From Liriodendron chinense (taxonomy: Eukaryota > Streptophyta > Magnoliopsida > Magnoliales > Magnoliaceae), in assembly GCA_003013855.2 (NCBI GenBank), contig ML058493.1:3348001-3412000 (forward strand): a stretch of 64,000 bases of DNA, in the 5' to 3' direction. How positions within the stretch are numbered: position 1 is the first letter of the stretch; every line of letters begins with the position of its first letter. Positions 47,696 to 59,779 of the stretch are shown one piece after another. The notes under the pieces were generated by a model. That model did no database searches. It was not told where the DNA came from and worked only from the letters and a program-made list of their open reading frames with translations. The position numbers were made by a program, and so were the translations under genes.

Positions 47696-49215
47696 ATGGT
47701 TGGTCATGGAATTCCACACATCCACCATCCATCCATCAATTGCTGATCCCAACAACACTCTCACAAGTGCAGAAACATTCAACCCATCCAGCCGTTCTTC
47801 CAGTGGATCCCACCATCATCTCCAACCCATCCAGCCATTCATTCTACTCACACGTGTAGCATAAGTGCTGCAATCCAGCACCATCATCACCATCATCAAT
47901 TAACATATGGAGTAGCCTCTTCACCATCCAATTACCGCAAGTCTCACATGTGCAATCAGCATCATCGTCCATCAAGTCCCAACCCTGTGGACCCCACTTC
48001 AATCAGCAACCATCCATCATGCTGCAAGATCTCCACCACCAGCGCTGTGGCCCCCACACCCATCTTCACTTCAGGTCAGCAGGCCCCACCTTGCACGTGC
48101 AGCTGAACCAGCTCAGTCGTCCATCAAGATGGGCCCCAATCCAACCGTCCAACGTGTAGCAGCTGACGTTGCAGCAACCAGCTCCAATCTCCACCGTCCA
48201 AGCAACATCCAACAGATGGATGGTCAACAGCATCAGTAGGCTCCACCTTACACGTGTGCTGATCACGTGCAGTAAATGGAGGCCGCCCATTCTCCAGCAA
48301 CCAGCTCCATTCCATCCACCGTCCAACGAGTGGACCCTACTTGTTGCACGTGCCAGCTGGTCCAGTTCAGCCCGTCATCTGAGACTCCAGTAGTTGCACA
48401 AATGAATGGTCAGGCATCCATTTCAACAGTCCAGCAACCAGTGGACCCCATCTCATCCAGCAGCTCATGAAGGATCTCTATCTCAACCGTCCACATCAGA
48501 CAATCCAATTGTAGGCCTCACTCGGCTACATGAATGCAACACATCCAACCGTCCATCCATTCTAACATTCGACAGATGAAAATATTTCTTGTCTTTGCAT
48601 GTGCCTTCAACATCCAACATCAATGGACGGTTCAGATTGTCCAAATTCTCCATGTGGACCCAGTCAACTCCAACTCATGTTGACCCATTTAACTCACCTA
48701 GTTACCTTTCATCCTTGGACCAAGCAAATGCTCTCTCCATCCTCTTCCATCCATGAGCTCCAAACCTAACGAAAAGTTTGCTTTGGGCATTCCAAGCCTA
48801 ACTCGTAACCCAAACCTAAAAAGTAGATCTATTGGCTTGGAAGTGCTACCTCATCATCCAAGCCTAACTCCAAGCCCAAACCTAAAGAACTTTTGCTTGG
48901 AGTGCCACCTAGGTTTGGAGCTTCTCATGAGGCTATAAAAGGAGAGCCTCTCCCTCTCATTTCCATCATCCCTCAAATCTCCATCCCACAAGTCCTCTCT
49001 TCTTTAGTTTTCTTTCTTTCTTTCTTTTGTAGTGTAGAGTAGTTTTTCCTTTTGTAGAAGTTTTAGTTTTCCATTGTAGCATGGTTGGCTAAACCTCTAG
49101 CTAAGGCTAGGGGTGAAGCCTTTGAAGAAATTTGCAAGCTTTGATTCTTTTGGTTCAACAATGGTGCTTAAATGTTGGAGTTCTCTTTGGTTGATTAGTT
49201 TGGTTATCCAACCCG
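47696..49215 (+). mobile_element. Old LTR-like repeat, right part
   Basis: Catccaaccgtccatcc-rich sequence continuing the 28783-29718 repeat. It leads to a ggctataaaaggag promoter-like box (about 48931) and ggctaaacctctagctaagg, a phrase also found after the promoter in the gypsy LTR. Probably the U3/R part of an older gypsy LTR. No coding region. Confidence 0.45.
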
Positions 49216-49480
49216 GCAGACGCTATTGTTGTGTAAGCCCCTTGATCCATTGTCGACTCCGGGCACGTTGGATACTTGGGATCCCTTATACACTAATTAA
49301 CTAGTTCATGATCGATAAAATCCCTTGATCCATCGTCAACTCTGGGCACGATGGATGCTTTGGATTCCCTACGGTTATTGAGCTAGTGTAAGTAAAGTCA
49401 TCAATCTGTAAAATTCCTTGATCCATTGTAAACTTCGGGCACATTGGATGCTTTGGATTCCCTGCGATCGATGGAGGAGA
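49216..49480. repeat. ~100-bp tandem repeat, three copies
   Basis: Units containing cccttgatccattgtcgact and ggatgctttggattccct start near 49222, 49322 and 49420, with substitutions between copies. Confidence 0.7.
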
Positions 49481-49519
49481 TCTCAAAGGAATGAAGGACC
49501 AAAGGTGGACCAAAGGAAT

Positions 49520-50954
49520 GAGCGAAGGAGTTCACTCAATTGATGACTAAAAGAAGCACTTTAAAGACATTTGATGAGGACTAAAGGTGGGCCAAAGAAG
49601 AACTAAAGAAGGAAGAAGAAAGAAGGAGAGAAGAGAGAGAAAGAGATGAACCAAAAGGAGATCCGACCAGTCAAGATCGGTCGGCCAAGGGGGCCATGAC
49701 CGATCGACCACTCTTCACAAATCACTTCAGTAACTGCTGGAGGACACTGGACAAAGGCCCTAGACAAGTCCGATCAGCCACAGGCCTGCCCTCCCCTTTA
49801 CACTCTCTAGACATCCTGGAAACAGGTCCGACCGGTCAAGATCGGTCGGCCAGCCCAGTTCGACCAGTCATGACCGGTCGGCCACTTGTATTTTGTCGAA
49901 TTTCCAGCAACTTCCTCTTGACACTCCGATTTTGTGCTCAATTGCGTAAGTGTTGCACAATTCTGAAAGATTCTGAGGCGGTAGGACCTCTCTACTATAA
50001 AAAGGCACCTAGGTTTCGTTCCTAGGGCATTTCAGAAGAGAGCTAGAAGGTGGGAGGTGGAGAGAGACGAATTCAGAGTTCTACAACTCCCTCTAGTTTG
50101 TTCCTTTTAGTTTTTATGTTTTTAGTTGATTTCATATTTCCTTGGATCATGCTCAGCTAAACCTCTTAGCTAGGGCTAAGAGGTGAAGCTTGTAGTAAAT
50201 CTAAGATGCTTTAATTTGTTTAGTTGGTTTTAAGTCTGGATTTTTTTTTAAGAACAATGGTTATTGAAGTTTGAATAAAGCTCTAAGTAGTTTTTCTTAA
50301 TCTTATGATGACTCATGGATGTTTGGAAGAATTGCTTTAGTTCTTAGTTGTTATGCATGGATCTATACCTGTACGCTTTGAGGAATAGGATTCAAGACGC
50401 TCTAGATTTGGATCCTCATGTGGGAACTTCAAACCAAAGTTCTACCTTTTGTTCTAAAATCCGATTTGGGTGTTGTTTATACATGTGATTTGAATGAAGT
50501 TCAAATCATGATATAGTTAATCTTTGTCACAGGGTTTAATGATTATTATGATTGTGATCTTAACCTATTAAAACTAGGATTGACCTATGCAATTGAGTGT
50601 GCTCAAGTCTTAACATGAATTGAGGGAATCGTGTTTATGAACAATACATGAATTAGATTGTTTTGATGAATTAATCGCTCTATCATGCGGCTAGATAGGA
50701 TTTGATTTCGATTCTAGTTGTGTAATTGGGACATCATAGTGAATTATGCATAAAAGATAGCTACAAGTGGATCCTTGAACCCCTAGTGCTTTAAGAATAC
50801 TTATCTATATTCAAATTTTAAAATCTGTTTAGTTTGATCTCAATTAGAGAATATTAGAAGTAGTTTTATGAATTCCTGAAGAAGTCCCAGAGAACCATCT
50901 TGGTCTCTACCGAATTATTACTACATCGCAACCCTACACTTGGGGAAGCGAACA
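49520..50954 (+). mobile_element. gypsy-type LTR, apparently solo
   Basis: Follows the gypsy LTR order: gaccagtcaagatcggtcgg palindromes, a ctactataaaaaggcacc box, ctaaacctcttagctagggc, and the end tacacttggggaagcgaaca. Diverged from the 29719 LTR. No internal region is attached. The left border is uncertain. Confidence 0.6.
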
Positions 50955-51354
50955 GTATGGCTGTTACTTTGAAGGATACAAGTTTAAGTTCTCTATGTTT
51001 CATTAGAACTAGAAATCTGATTTTCATATTTAAGTGGGATTATTTGTGTTTGAATGCAATATCTTTCAATTAGATGAGAGATATGACTTTTATTCTAATT
51101 GTGTTTGTGCTTGGATGAATGAATTGGCATTGAGCTATTACAAGTGGATCCTTGGTACTCTAGTTTCTCTTTTAATTTTTAGATTTTCTCTATTTAATTT
51201 ATTGTTTCTACTTAGTTCTTAAAAACTGATTTCCTGAACTTTCTAAGTTCAAGTTATTAGAATAGTTTGAATTAGTTTACCTTTTTCCTATGGATCGACT
51301 TCAGTCTCACCAAGTTATTACTACATCGTAGCCTTCCACTTGAGGCGAGCGAAC
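50955..51354 (+). mobile_element. 3' part of another gypsy LTR
   Basis: From gtatggctgttactttgaag to acttgaggcgagcgaaca it matches the R/U5 part of the gypsy LTR (47310-47695). It starts abruptly at the end of the preceding LTR, consistent with one LTR inserted in another. Confidence 0.6.
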
Positions 51355-53222
51355 ACCTAATATATTTGTCGCCATTATCTCTACAAATACACTTCAAGAG
51401 TTTACTTGTTTCCCTTTCCACCATAACATAAACACATTCAAGACTTGGTCTTTAGTGATCTTCAAGGCATATGCCCATACCTTTCTAGAAGCATCATCTA
51501 TGAAAGGTAATAAAATAAGAAGCATCGCTTAGAGTTTTTACTTTCATAGGAACACAAACAATAAAATAAACTAATTCCAAAATTAGCATCAACTAATTCC
51601 AAACCATAACATGTAAATGCTTAAACACATTCAAGGCTTGGTCTTTAGTCTTCAAGGCATATGTCCCTACCTTTCTAGAAGCATCATCTATGAAGGTAAT
51701 AAAATAAAAAGCATCACCTGGATTTGTCACTTTCATAGGACCACAAACATTAGAATAAACTAATTCCAAAACATCTATTTTCTTTTGGGGAGGATTTTTA
51801 TGAAATGAAATTTTATGTTGTTTTCCAACGAATCAATGAACACAACTATTTAAAGGCATACCTTTTATATCGGGAAGGAGTTGCTTCTTGGCGAGGATTT
51901 GTATGCAATTCTCGCTCATGTGATCCAACCGCTTGTTATAGATCAATTGATGAATCCTTCTTGACTGTGTTCACCTCAGCCCTACATAGTTGTGCTTGCA
52001 TCTTGTATAAAGTGGAACACATTTTCCACCACAAGAGACCCTTTTGTAAGCTTTCACTATCCACCAAAAAAATGATTGTTGTAGCATTCTTCATCCAATC
52101 TTCCCACATAAATTAAATTAAGATCAAGATGGGGTAACGTGCAACCAACAAGGGTCTCAACATACACATCACCCATCCCCATGATTTGTTAAGAGCCACT
52201 ATTACCCATCCTCATAATACCAAAGTCCCCTAACTTGTAAGATGTGAAGAAGTCCTTATGAGGAGTAGTGTGATATAAAGCACCGGTGTCAACCACCCAA
52301 TCTGTATCTTGACAAGTGAGATTAAAACATACTTGTTCATAACCTGAGAAGATAATAATATCACCATCTGACACAACCGCAGTTGTATCCTTCTCTTCTT
52401 GCTTTTCGTTCCCATTTTCTTTCTTTTCTCATTTTTAGGCTTTCGACACTCATTTTGGTAGTAGCCTAGCTTGCCATAATTATAAAAATTAACATCATTT
52501 CTTGACTTAGATTTGCCTCTTAAGTTTTTACGATGGTGAGGCTTTTTCTTTTTCTTCACCCTCTATTTTCTGTGACAAGTTCCTCCGACTAAGAAGAATC
52601 GAAGGATTTTTGTCTTGTCTCTTCATGCAACAAACTACTTGTTACTTGGGTCATTGTAACAACTCCATCTGGAGTGGAGTTATTAAGTGACACAACCATT
52701 TTCTCCTAACTTTTCGGCAAAGAAGTACGAAGTAACAAAGCCTGCAACTCGTCATCCAACACAATCTTCATAGAGGAGAGTTGATTCACAATACTTTAAA
52801 TTTCATTTAAATGCTCCACAATGGAGCTCCCTTCTTTATTTTTCAAAATTACGAGCTTCCTAATCAAGAAAGCCTTGTTGCCCGCAATCTTTTTCTCATA
52901 CAACCCTTCCAATTGTTTCCAAAGTAATTGTGCCGAAGTTTCTATAAACACATGATGAAAGACACTACCATCCAACCATTGCCGAATAAACCCAACAGCT
53001 TTCCACTCTAGTTTCTTCCAGTCATCATCTATCATATATGTCGATTTTGCCCCAAAACCTTTAGTGGGTGCGTACAAGTCCTTGCAATACAATAAATCTT
53101 CCATCTTGGCTTTCTAAATCATTCAATTATTTTCATTCAAACTAACAATTCGATTTGTGCTTGCCTCCATGATTCACATACGAAATAATTAGAACCAAAC
53201 CTGGATCTCTGATACCACTAGT
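51355..53222 (-). pseudogene. Truncated antisense Ty1/copia internal region
   Basis: On the minus strand: a primer site tggtatcagagatcc (about 53197-53211); gag (about 53173-52560) with KMEDLLYCKDLYAPTKGF and FIRQWLDGSVFHHVF; a damaged zinc knuckle (NYGKLGYYQNEC, with Tyr for Cys and His); and protease QDTDWVVDTGALYHTTP. Integrase fragments follow before truncation at 51355 against a gypsy LTR. Both Trp codons before KAKMED are stops. Dead remnant. Confidence 0.75.
51425..51780. repeat. Direct duplication within the copia integrase
   Basis: About 51425-51590 and 51605-51775 repeat the same sequence (cataaca...ttcaaggcatatg.cc and tttctagaagcatcatctat). It is a local duplication in the remnant. 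Confidence 0.7.
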
Positions 53223-53897
53223 TGGAAAACCACACACCTTTCCCTTCTATGTGCAAATCAATGAGATTAACTATATAGTAAGATTAATGGATGTTAATCA
53301 CTTCTAACATAAACAAGCAAATCATCAAACATGTAGGATGTAAGAGACACCAAGATTTTTTACGTGAAAAATCCTATAACATGAAGGAAAAAACCACGGA
53401 ACCTAGTCCGGCACAAATCCACGATAATAAAAATAATGAAAGTACAATCATCAAGAGACCTCTCTTGGTTACCCAAACTACTTCGTATATACAAAAGTTG
53501 ATTACAAGCAATAATGATAGAGATGAATTCTCACCAACTAGGGATTGTAGAAAATTTCCAACACAATTCTTGGAGAAGACAATCGAAGACATATGCATTA
53601 TGGATGGAGCTTTACGAACCCGAATGTGAAGATTTCATTGGTAGAAGGCTTTTGTTCTTATTCTCTTACAGAACTACATTTTTCTTTCTCTTTCTCCTCT
53701 TTTTCTTGAAGAGAGAAAAACCTAATATTTCTACAAAACTCACTCTATACAAAATACATCTTTTCTATCATATTTTAGTTGCTTGGCCAAAAGACTATAA
53801 TACCCTTCACACACATATGATGCTAAAATTACTTAAGCCCACACATGTGAGTCCCATATCCACATGAGGAGGGACCCTGACATGGCTATCATAACAC
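53223..53897 (-). repeat. LTR of the antisense copia element
   Basis: About 675 bp. Minus-strand start TGTTATGATAGCCATG (near 53897), end ggttttccaac beside the tRNA-Met primer site. Contains ttttttacgtgaaaaatcc. The second LTR is not present in the window. Confidence 0.6.
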
Positions 53898-54181
53898 ACT
53901 GATAGAAGTAAATTTAATGTTGCGTGTTCCAAATTCTAAGTGCATGATCAGATGGTAAATATGATAACCACATTTTACTTTTTAAGCTACTACTCTATCC
54001 ACAATTAATTGGTTGCTCTACAGCTATGCCATATTTCATAGTAATGGTGAATTGAACTAAGAAAGAAAACTACGTTTTACAAGTGGGTCTTGTTTTCACT
54101 CCCACAATTTGCAAATCAAAACTCTTCAGCCCATGCATAACACGTGCCACTACTTCTCTAGCTACTTTCGAATAATTAGCA
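53898..54181. other. Spacer between two divergent copia elements
   Basis: 284 bp with no gene or repeat I recognise. The 5' LTRs of the two copia elements face away from it. Confidence 0.4.
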
Positions 54182-54922
54182 GGTTGGAGTTTTCCTCCTC
54201 GGTGGACAGAGGAGAGAATGGAATTTGTTTGGTCTTCGATCGACCGGGTGCCCCCTGGACGACCGGCCGGACATTCTGCTGGAATAGACCAATGTTCGCT
54301 AGACTTTTTTTGTCCTGTCCGACCGGCCGGCCAATAGGTCGGTTACACAGTTTTTCTCACAGTAACTCTGGACTATTTTTTGTGCATCCGGCCAGTTGGA
54401 GGCTTTTGGCCGGCCGACCGGTGGTGTGCGTGGACTGCTACATGCAGTTTCCTAATTGGGTTAAAACTCTTGCAAAAGGCTATAAGAGGGCTTCTAATAT
54501 GGGATTTAGCAAACTAATTCGGAGTACTACACGTCCAAGGTGAGAGAGAGAGAGAAAAAGAGGAAGAGAGGAAGAGAAAGAGAGAGAGAAAGCTTGTTGG
54601 AAGAGGAGGTTTTTCTTGTGAAGGTGATTCACGGTGCAATCGACATCTCGGCTCTTCAACGTCCTTGTGCTTGGTGAGATCTCTCAGTTTCTAGTCCTTT
54701 TATTGTTTATCCATCCCTACGTGGGTGAAGAAGGTTAGATTCAAGCGGGTTGTGCTTGTGATCGAGGTTGTAAACGGTTCTCTTGATAGTGGATTGTTTG
54801 TCTAGACGAGGTCCCGTGGTTTTTACCTCTTTGAGGGTTTTCCACGTAAAAATCTCTTGTGTCGTATGGTTGATGATTTGATTTTGTTTATTTCATTATT
54901 TTATCACATAATTCACGGAGTT

Positions 54923-54956
<34 letters not shown>

Positions 54957-54987
54957 GATCCTAAGGTTTTGTGCAATTCACCCAACA
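54182..54987 (+). repeat. 5' LTR of the copia element
   Basis: Starts (t)gttggagttttcctcctcg and ends cacccaaca. U3 has ggccggccgaccggtgg-like palindromes (54236-54425), then tataagagg (54481) and a GA tract. It contains a run of 31 G at 54925-54955 that the 3' LTR lacks (ggagtttgggggcacg there). Confidence 0.85.
54925..54955 (+). repeat. Poly-G run, 31 bases
   Basis: An uninterrupted G homopolymer in the U5 part of the 5' LTR. The 3' LTR has only five G at the matching place. Confidence 0.9.
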
Positions 54988-54991
54988 AAAG

Positions 54992-55003
54992 TGGTATCAG
55001 AGC
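54992..55003 (+). other. Primer binding site, initiator tRNA-Met
   Basis: TGGTATCAGAGC, five bases after the LTR, is the standard copia primer site. Confidence 0.92.
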
Positions 55004-55037
55004 GTTCAGGTTGTTTGAACAGAAGTGGCATCGGTTC

Positions 55038-55806
55038 TGAATTATGGAATGTGGCTCATCAAGGATGATTAGCCTTAATGGGTCTAACTAGCCAATATGG
55101 AAGGCGAAGATGGAGGACTTGCTTTATTGCAAGGACTTGTATACTCTAATCCTAAGCATATCAGTGAAGATAAAAGATATGACTGATGATGATTGGAAGA
55201 AGATGGACCGGAAGGTAGTGGCGTTCATTAAACAATGGTTGGATGATTCGGTGTTCCACCATGTGTTTATGGAGATCTCAGCCGCTAGCCTATGGCAAAA
55301 ATTGCAAGGGTTGTATGAGAGGAAGACGACCGACAATAAGATCTTCCTGTTTATAAGACTTATTAATCTCAAGTTCAAGGATAATGGTTCTGTGGCTAAG
55401 CATATGAATAAAGTCAGAAACATTCTGAACCAACTCTCCACTATGAAGATGGTCCTGGACGATGAACTATAGGCATTACTATTACTTAGCACGTTGCCTG
55501 ATAGTTGGGAGACATTGGTGGTGTCTCTAAGTAACTCCGCACCAGACAGAAAGATGTCCATGGAACATGTAACAAGTTGTCTCTTTAAAGATGAGACAAG
55601 GAGGAAGTCTCAGGGGTCTACGCAACAAGAGGCCCTTGTGACACAAGATCAGGAAAGAGGAAAGAACAGGAAGGGCGGGAAGGCCCGAGATAAATCAAGA
55701 GGCAAGTCTAATGTCAAGAGAGATGTGGAATGTTGGAATTGTGGCAAGAAAGTCCACCACAAGAATGGATGTCATAAGAAGAAGAATGACAAGAAAGGAA
55801 AATGAA
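55038..55806 (+). pseudogene. gag: copia gag (broken)
   Basis: UBN2-type gag with KMEDLLYCKDLYT, FIKQWLDDSVFHHVF, LWQKLQGLYERKT and LPDSWETLVVSLSNSAP, and a zinc knuckle CWNCGKKVHHKNGC that keeps the C-X2-C-X4-H-X4-C pattern. A TAG at 55470-55472 replaces the Gln normally found in DELQALLLL. An opening Trp is also a stop (tag before ccaatatgg). Confidence 0.82.
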
Positions 55807-55829
55807 AGGAGAAGGAAGATGAATCAGAC

Positions 55830-57475
55830 TCCACTGCGGTTGCCTCAGATAGCGACGTTGTTATTATTCTCTCAGTAGATCACGATGTTTGTCCTACGGT
55901 TACAAGTCAGGACACCGACTGAGTGATAGAATCAGGGAGTCTTGTTTCATGCGACTTCATGTAGAGATTTCTTCACAAGCTACAAGTCAAGCTACTTTGG
56001 GACCGTGAAGGTGGAAAATTCTGGCGTATTAAAGATAGTGGGAGTTGGTGATATTTGTGAGAAGACTGATGTGGGTTGCATATTGGTACTTAGGGATGTG
56101 AGGCACATTCCCGACCTTCGCCTTTACTTGATGTCGACGGGAAGGTTAGATGATGATGGCTATGAAAGCCGGTTTGTTGGTGGGTGCTGGAAGCTTATCA
56201 AGAGTTCATTGATCATAACCATAGGGAAGAAGTGTTGCACCCTTTACAAGACAAGTGTTAGTGTGTGTAAGGGTAGGTTGAATGCAGCGAAAGATTCAGT
56301 TACTGACATGTGGCACAGGCTTCTTGGCTATATGAGTAAGAAAGGGCTTCAGCTACTAGCGAAGAAGTGGCTCCTTCCAGAGTTGGTAGGTATACCTCTC
56401 AAAACCTGTACTGATTGTTTATTAGAAAAACAGTATAGGGTTTTATTTGTAAAAATTGCTTCTCATGTTAAGAAAATGCATACATTATATTTGGTTTATT
56501 TTGATATTTGTGGTTTCATGAGGACAAAATCCTTGGGTGAGGCATTGTATTTTATCACGTTTATAGATGAGGAGGGTTTGGGTTTATACTTTGAAATCTA
56601 AAGATGAGGTCTTTACTATGTTTAAAATGTTTTATGCCATGGTCGAGAAAGAGAGACAGGTAGATCATTAAAATGCATCCGCACTAACAATGGTGGTGAA
56701 TACATTGAGGCTTTTTATGAGTATTGTAAGTCCCTAGGTATACGGCATGAACAGACGGTACCCAAGACCCCCCTAGCATAATGGTGTATTTGAATGTATA
56801 AACCACACCATTGTAGAGAAAATCAGATGCATGTTATCTCATGAGAAGTTGCCCAAGATGTTCTGGGGAGAAGCAATGCACACGGTAATGTATTTGATAA
56901 ACATATCTCCATCAGCCCCGTTGAATGGAGAAGTACCTGAGAAAGTGTGGACTGAACATGATCCTTCGTACAGTCATCTCAGGGTGTTTGGATGCAGGGC
57001 ATCCATTCACGTACCAAAGGACTAGAGGTCCAAGCTCGATATTAAGATCAGGCAATGTGTGTTCTTGGGGTACGGTGATGAGAAATTCGATTGCAGATTG
57101 TGGGATTTAACCGAGAAGAAGCTCGTCAGGAGCAGATATGTGGTTTTCATTGAAGATCAATATATAGAAGACATTGAAAAGCCAGAGAAGACCCAGCCTA
57201 GTTCAGGTGAGCTGGAAGACATGGATCCGGTTACTCCTCCCGTGGTGCCTGATGACGGGGGAGTGCAGCAAGGTGTAGAGGACGAGGGAGTTCCTACAGA
57301 AAATGGACCAAGGGAATAGCCCCCCACATGATCCACTTGTTGAGCCACAGGTGAGGAGGACATCTAGGGACAGACACCCATCCAAGAAGTACTGGCCGCA
57401 TAAGTACATTATGCTTATTAATGGGGGAGAGCTAGAAGATTATTCTGAGGCCCTAGTTGACGTGCATAAGGGGGA
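55830..57475 (+). pseudogene. copia protease and integrase (broken)
   Basis: The protease block DTD(stop)VIESG has TGA (55920-55922) for Trp, then a one-base frameshift before FHATSCRDFFTSYKSSYFG. Integrase follows: MWHRLLGYMSKKGLQLLAKK, CTDCLLEKQYRVLF, YFDICGFMRTKSLGEALYFI, then after a frame break (about 56600) HEKLPKMFWGEAMHTVMYLI and a variable acidic linker (to about 57475). Confidence 0.8.
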
Positions 57476-58990
57476 GTAGTTGAAAGCTATGCAAGAGGAG
57501 ATGAAATTCTTGCATAAGAACTACACCTATTATATGGTGAAACTGCCTAAGGACAAGAAAGCTCTGAGCAACAAGTGGGTGTTTAGAAAGAAGATTAAGC
57601 AGAAAAATTCACAGACAAGGTTCAACGCCAGACTTGTGGTAAAAGGTTTTGGTCAAAGGAAAGGTATAGACTTCGAGGAGATATTCTCACCAATGGTGAA
57701 GATGACGTCCATACGGATGTTGCTTGGGTTGACGGCTATGATGGATCTCAAGATAGAACAGTTAGATGTTAAAACTGCTTTCCTCCATGGTGACCTGGAA
57801 GAAAAGATCTATATGCGCCAATTAGATGGGTTCAAAGTCAAGGGCAAAGAGCATATAGTGTGTAGGCTTAGGAAGAGCTTGTATGAGCTGAAACAAGCTC
57901 CAAGGTAATGGTATAATAAGTTCGACTCGTTCATGTTAAAACATGGGTATGATAGAACAGAGTCAGACCACTGTGTGTTCACTCGCAGGTTCTCAGATGG
58001 TGATTTCGTAATTCTGCTATTATATGTTGATGACATGCTCATCATGGGAAAAAACATAAAGAAGATTGGCAGGATGAAACAGGAGTTGGGCAAGTCGTTT
58101 GCGATGAAAGACTTGGGCCCGGCTAGATAGATCCTAAGAATGGAGATAACCCATGACAGAAGCAGCAGGAAGCTTTGGTTGTCACAAGAGCAGTATATTG
58201 AGAATGTCCTAGAGCGGTTCAATATGAATGCAGTGAAGCCGATCAGTACTCCACTAGATGGTCACTTCAGATTGAGCAACAAGCAGTGTCCCAAGATGAA
58301 GGCAGAGGTGGATGAGATGTAGAAGATATCCTACACCTCGACAGTAGGAAGTTTGGTGTATGCTATGGCATGTACGCGCCCAGACATGGCATATGCGATT
58401 GGTGTTGTCAGTCGGTATCTTGTCAATCCTGGCAGAGAACATTGGGCAATGGTGAAGTGTATACTACAGTATCTAAGGGGCTATCCAGGTTGAGTCTATG
58501 CTATGGTGACGGAAAACATGTGTTAGATGGTGACATAGATGCAGATATGGAAGGTGACATAGACTTCAGGAAGTCTACATCAAGGTTCATGTTCACTTTT
58601 GCAGGGGAAGCGGTCTCTTGGTAGAGCAAGCTACAGAAGGTCGTAGCGTTGTCCACGATAGAGGCGGAGTACATTGCAGTCGCAGAAGCATGCAAGGAGA
58701 TGCTTTCGATGAAGATGTTCCTACAGGAACTTAGCTTGAAACAGGAGAAGCACGTGGTCTATTGCGATAGCCAGAGTGTGATACACTTGAGCAAGAATCC
58801 AAGTCAGCATTCTAAGTCGAAGCACATTGAGGTTTGGTATCACTGGATTAAGGATACTTTGTAACAGAAGGTGTTACAGCTTGAGAAGGTCTACAGGACG
58901 ATAACGGGTCAGACATGATGACTAAGGCTTTGCTCAAGGAAAAATTTGAGGCTTATAAAAGCCGGGCTAGCTTGAAGACGGTGAACTCCT
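57476..58990 (+). pseudogene. copia reverse transcriptase and RNase H (broken)
   Basis: RT blocks are present: LSNKWVFRKKIKQ, RLVVKGFGQRKGIDFEEIFS, LDVKTAFLHGDLEEKIYM, LRKSLYELKQAPR and LLLYVDDMLIMG with the intact YVDD. RNase H: DIDFRKSTSRFMFTFAGEAV, VALSTIEAEYIAVAEACKE, YCDSQSVIHLSKNPSQHSKS. Stops at 57906, 58128, 58320, 58622 and 58862. The first, second and fourth fall where copia RTs carry Gln. Confidence 0.85.
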
Positions 58991-58999
58991 CCTGAGTCA

Positions 59000-59013
59000 G
59001 AAAGAGGGAGATT
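59000..59013 (+). other. copia polypurine tract
   Basis: agaaagagggagat directly precedes the TGTTGGAG start of the 3' LTR. Confidence 0.8.
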
Positions 59014-59779
59014 TGTTGGAGTTTTCCTCCTCGGTGGATAGAGGAGAGAATGGAATTTGTTTGGTCTTCGACTAGCCGATGCCCCCTAGCTGACCGGCCA
59101 AACATTCTGCTAGAATAGACCAATGCTTGCTGGACTATTTCTTGTCATGTCCAACCGGTCCGCAGACAGGTCGGTTACACAGTTTTTCTCATAGCAACTC
59201 TTTGGATTTTTTTTGTGCATCTGGCCGGTGGTGTGTGCGGACTGCTACATGCAATTTCCTAATTTGGTTAGAACTCTTGCAAAAAGCTATAAGAGGGCCT
59301 CTAATCCGGAATTTAGTAAGCTAATTTAGAGTACTACACGTTCAAGGTGAGAGAGAGAGAGAGAGAAAAAAAGGAAGAGAGGAAGAGAAAGAGAGAGAGA
59401 GGGAGCTTGTTGGAAGAGGAGGTTTTACTTGTGAAGGTGATTTACGGTGCAATCGACGTCTCGGCTCGTCAACGTCCTCATGCTTGGTGAGATCTCTCAG
59501 TTTCTAGTCCTTTTATTGTTTATCCATCCCTGCGTGGGTGAAGAATGTTAGATCCGAGCAGGTTGTGCTTGTGATCGAGGTTGTAAATGGTTCTCTTGAT
59601 AGTGAATTGTTTGTCTGAACGAGGTCCTGTGGTTTTTACCTCTTTGAGGGTTTTCCAAGTAAAAATCTCTTGTGTCGTGTGGTTGATTATTTGATTTTGT
59701 TTATTGCATTATCTTATCACATAATTCATGGAGTTTGGGGGCACGTGAGATCCTATGGTTTCGTGTAACACACCCAACA
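59014..59779 (+). repeat. 3' LTR of the copia element
   Basis: TGTTGGAGTTTTCC...CACCCAACA, 766 bp, with a TATAAG box at 59288-59293 on the plus strand. Ends 216 bp before the ATG of the reductase gene. Confidence 0.87.

Larger units (their letters stand above)
54182..59779 (+). mobile_element. Ty1/copia retrotransposon, near full-length, dead
   Basis: Two LTRs (54182-54987, 59014-59779), a tRNA-Met primer site, gag, protease, integrase, RT and RNase H in copia order, and a polypurine tract. Wording is close to the Tnt1-like group. The 3' flank is ggttc. The 5' junction reads gcaggttggag, as if ggttc-TGTTGGAG lost five bases between gtt repeats, so the target duplication is inferred. Many stops and frameshifts. 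Confidence 0.88.

Noticed and set aside
54109..54543. 144-codon frame across the start of the copia LTR
   Set aside because: Sits in the U3 region of an LTR, crosses its border and is not kept in the 3' LTR; compositional.
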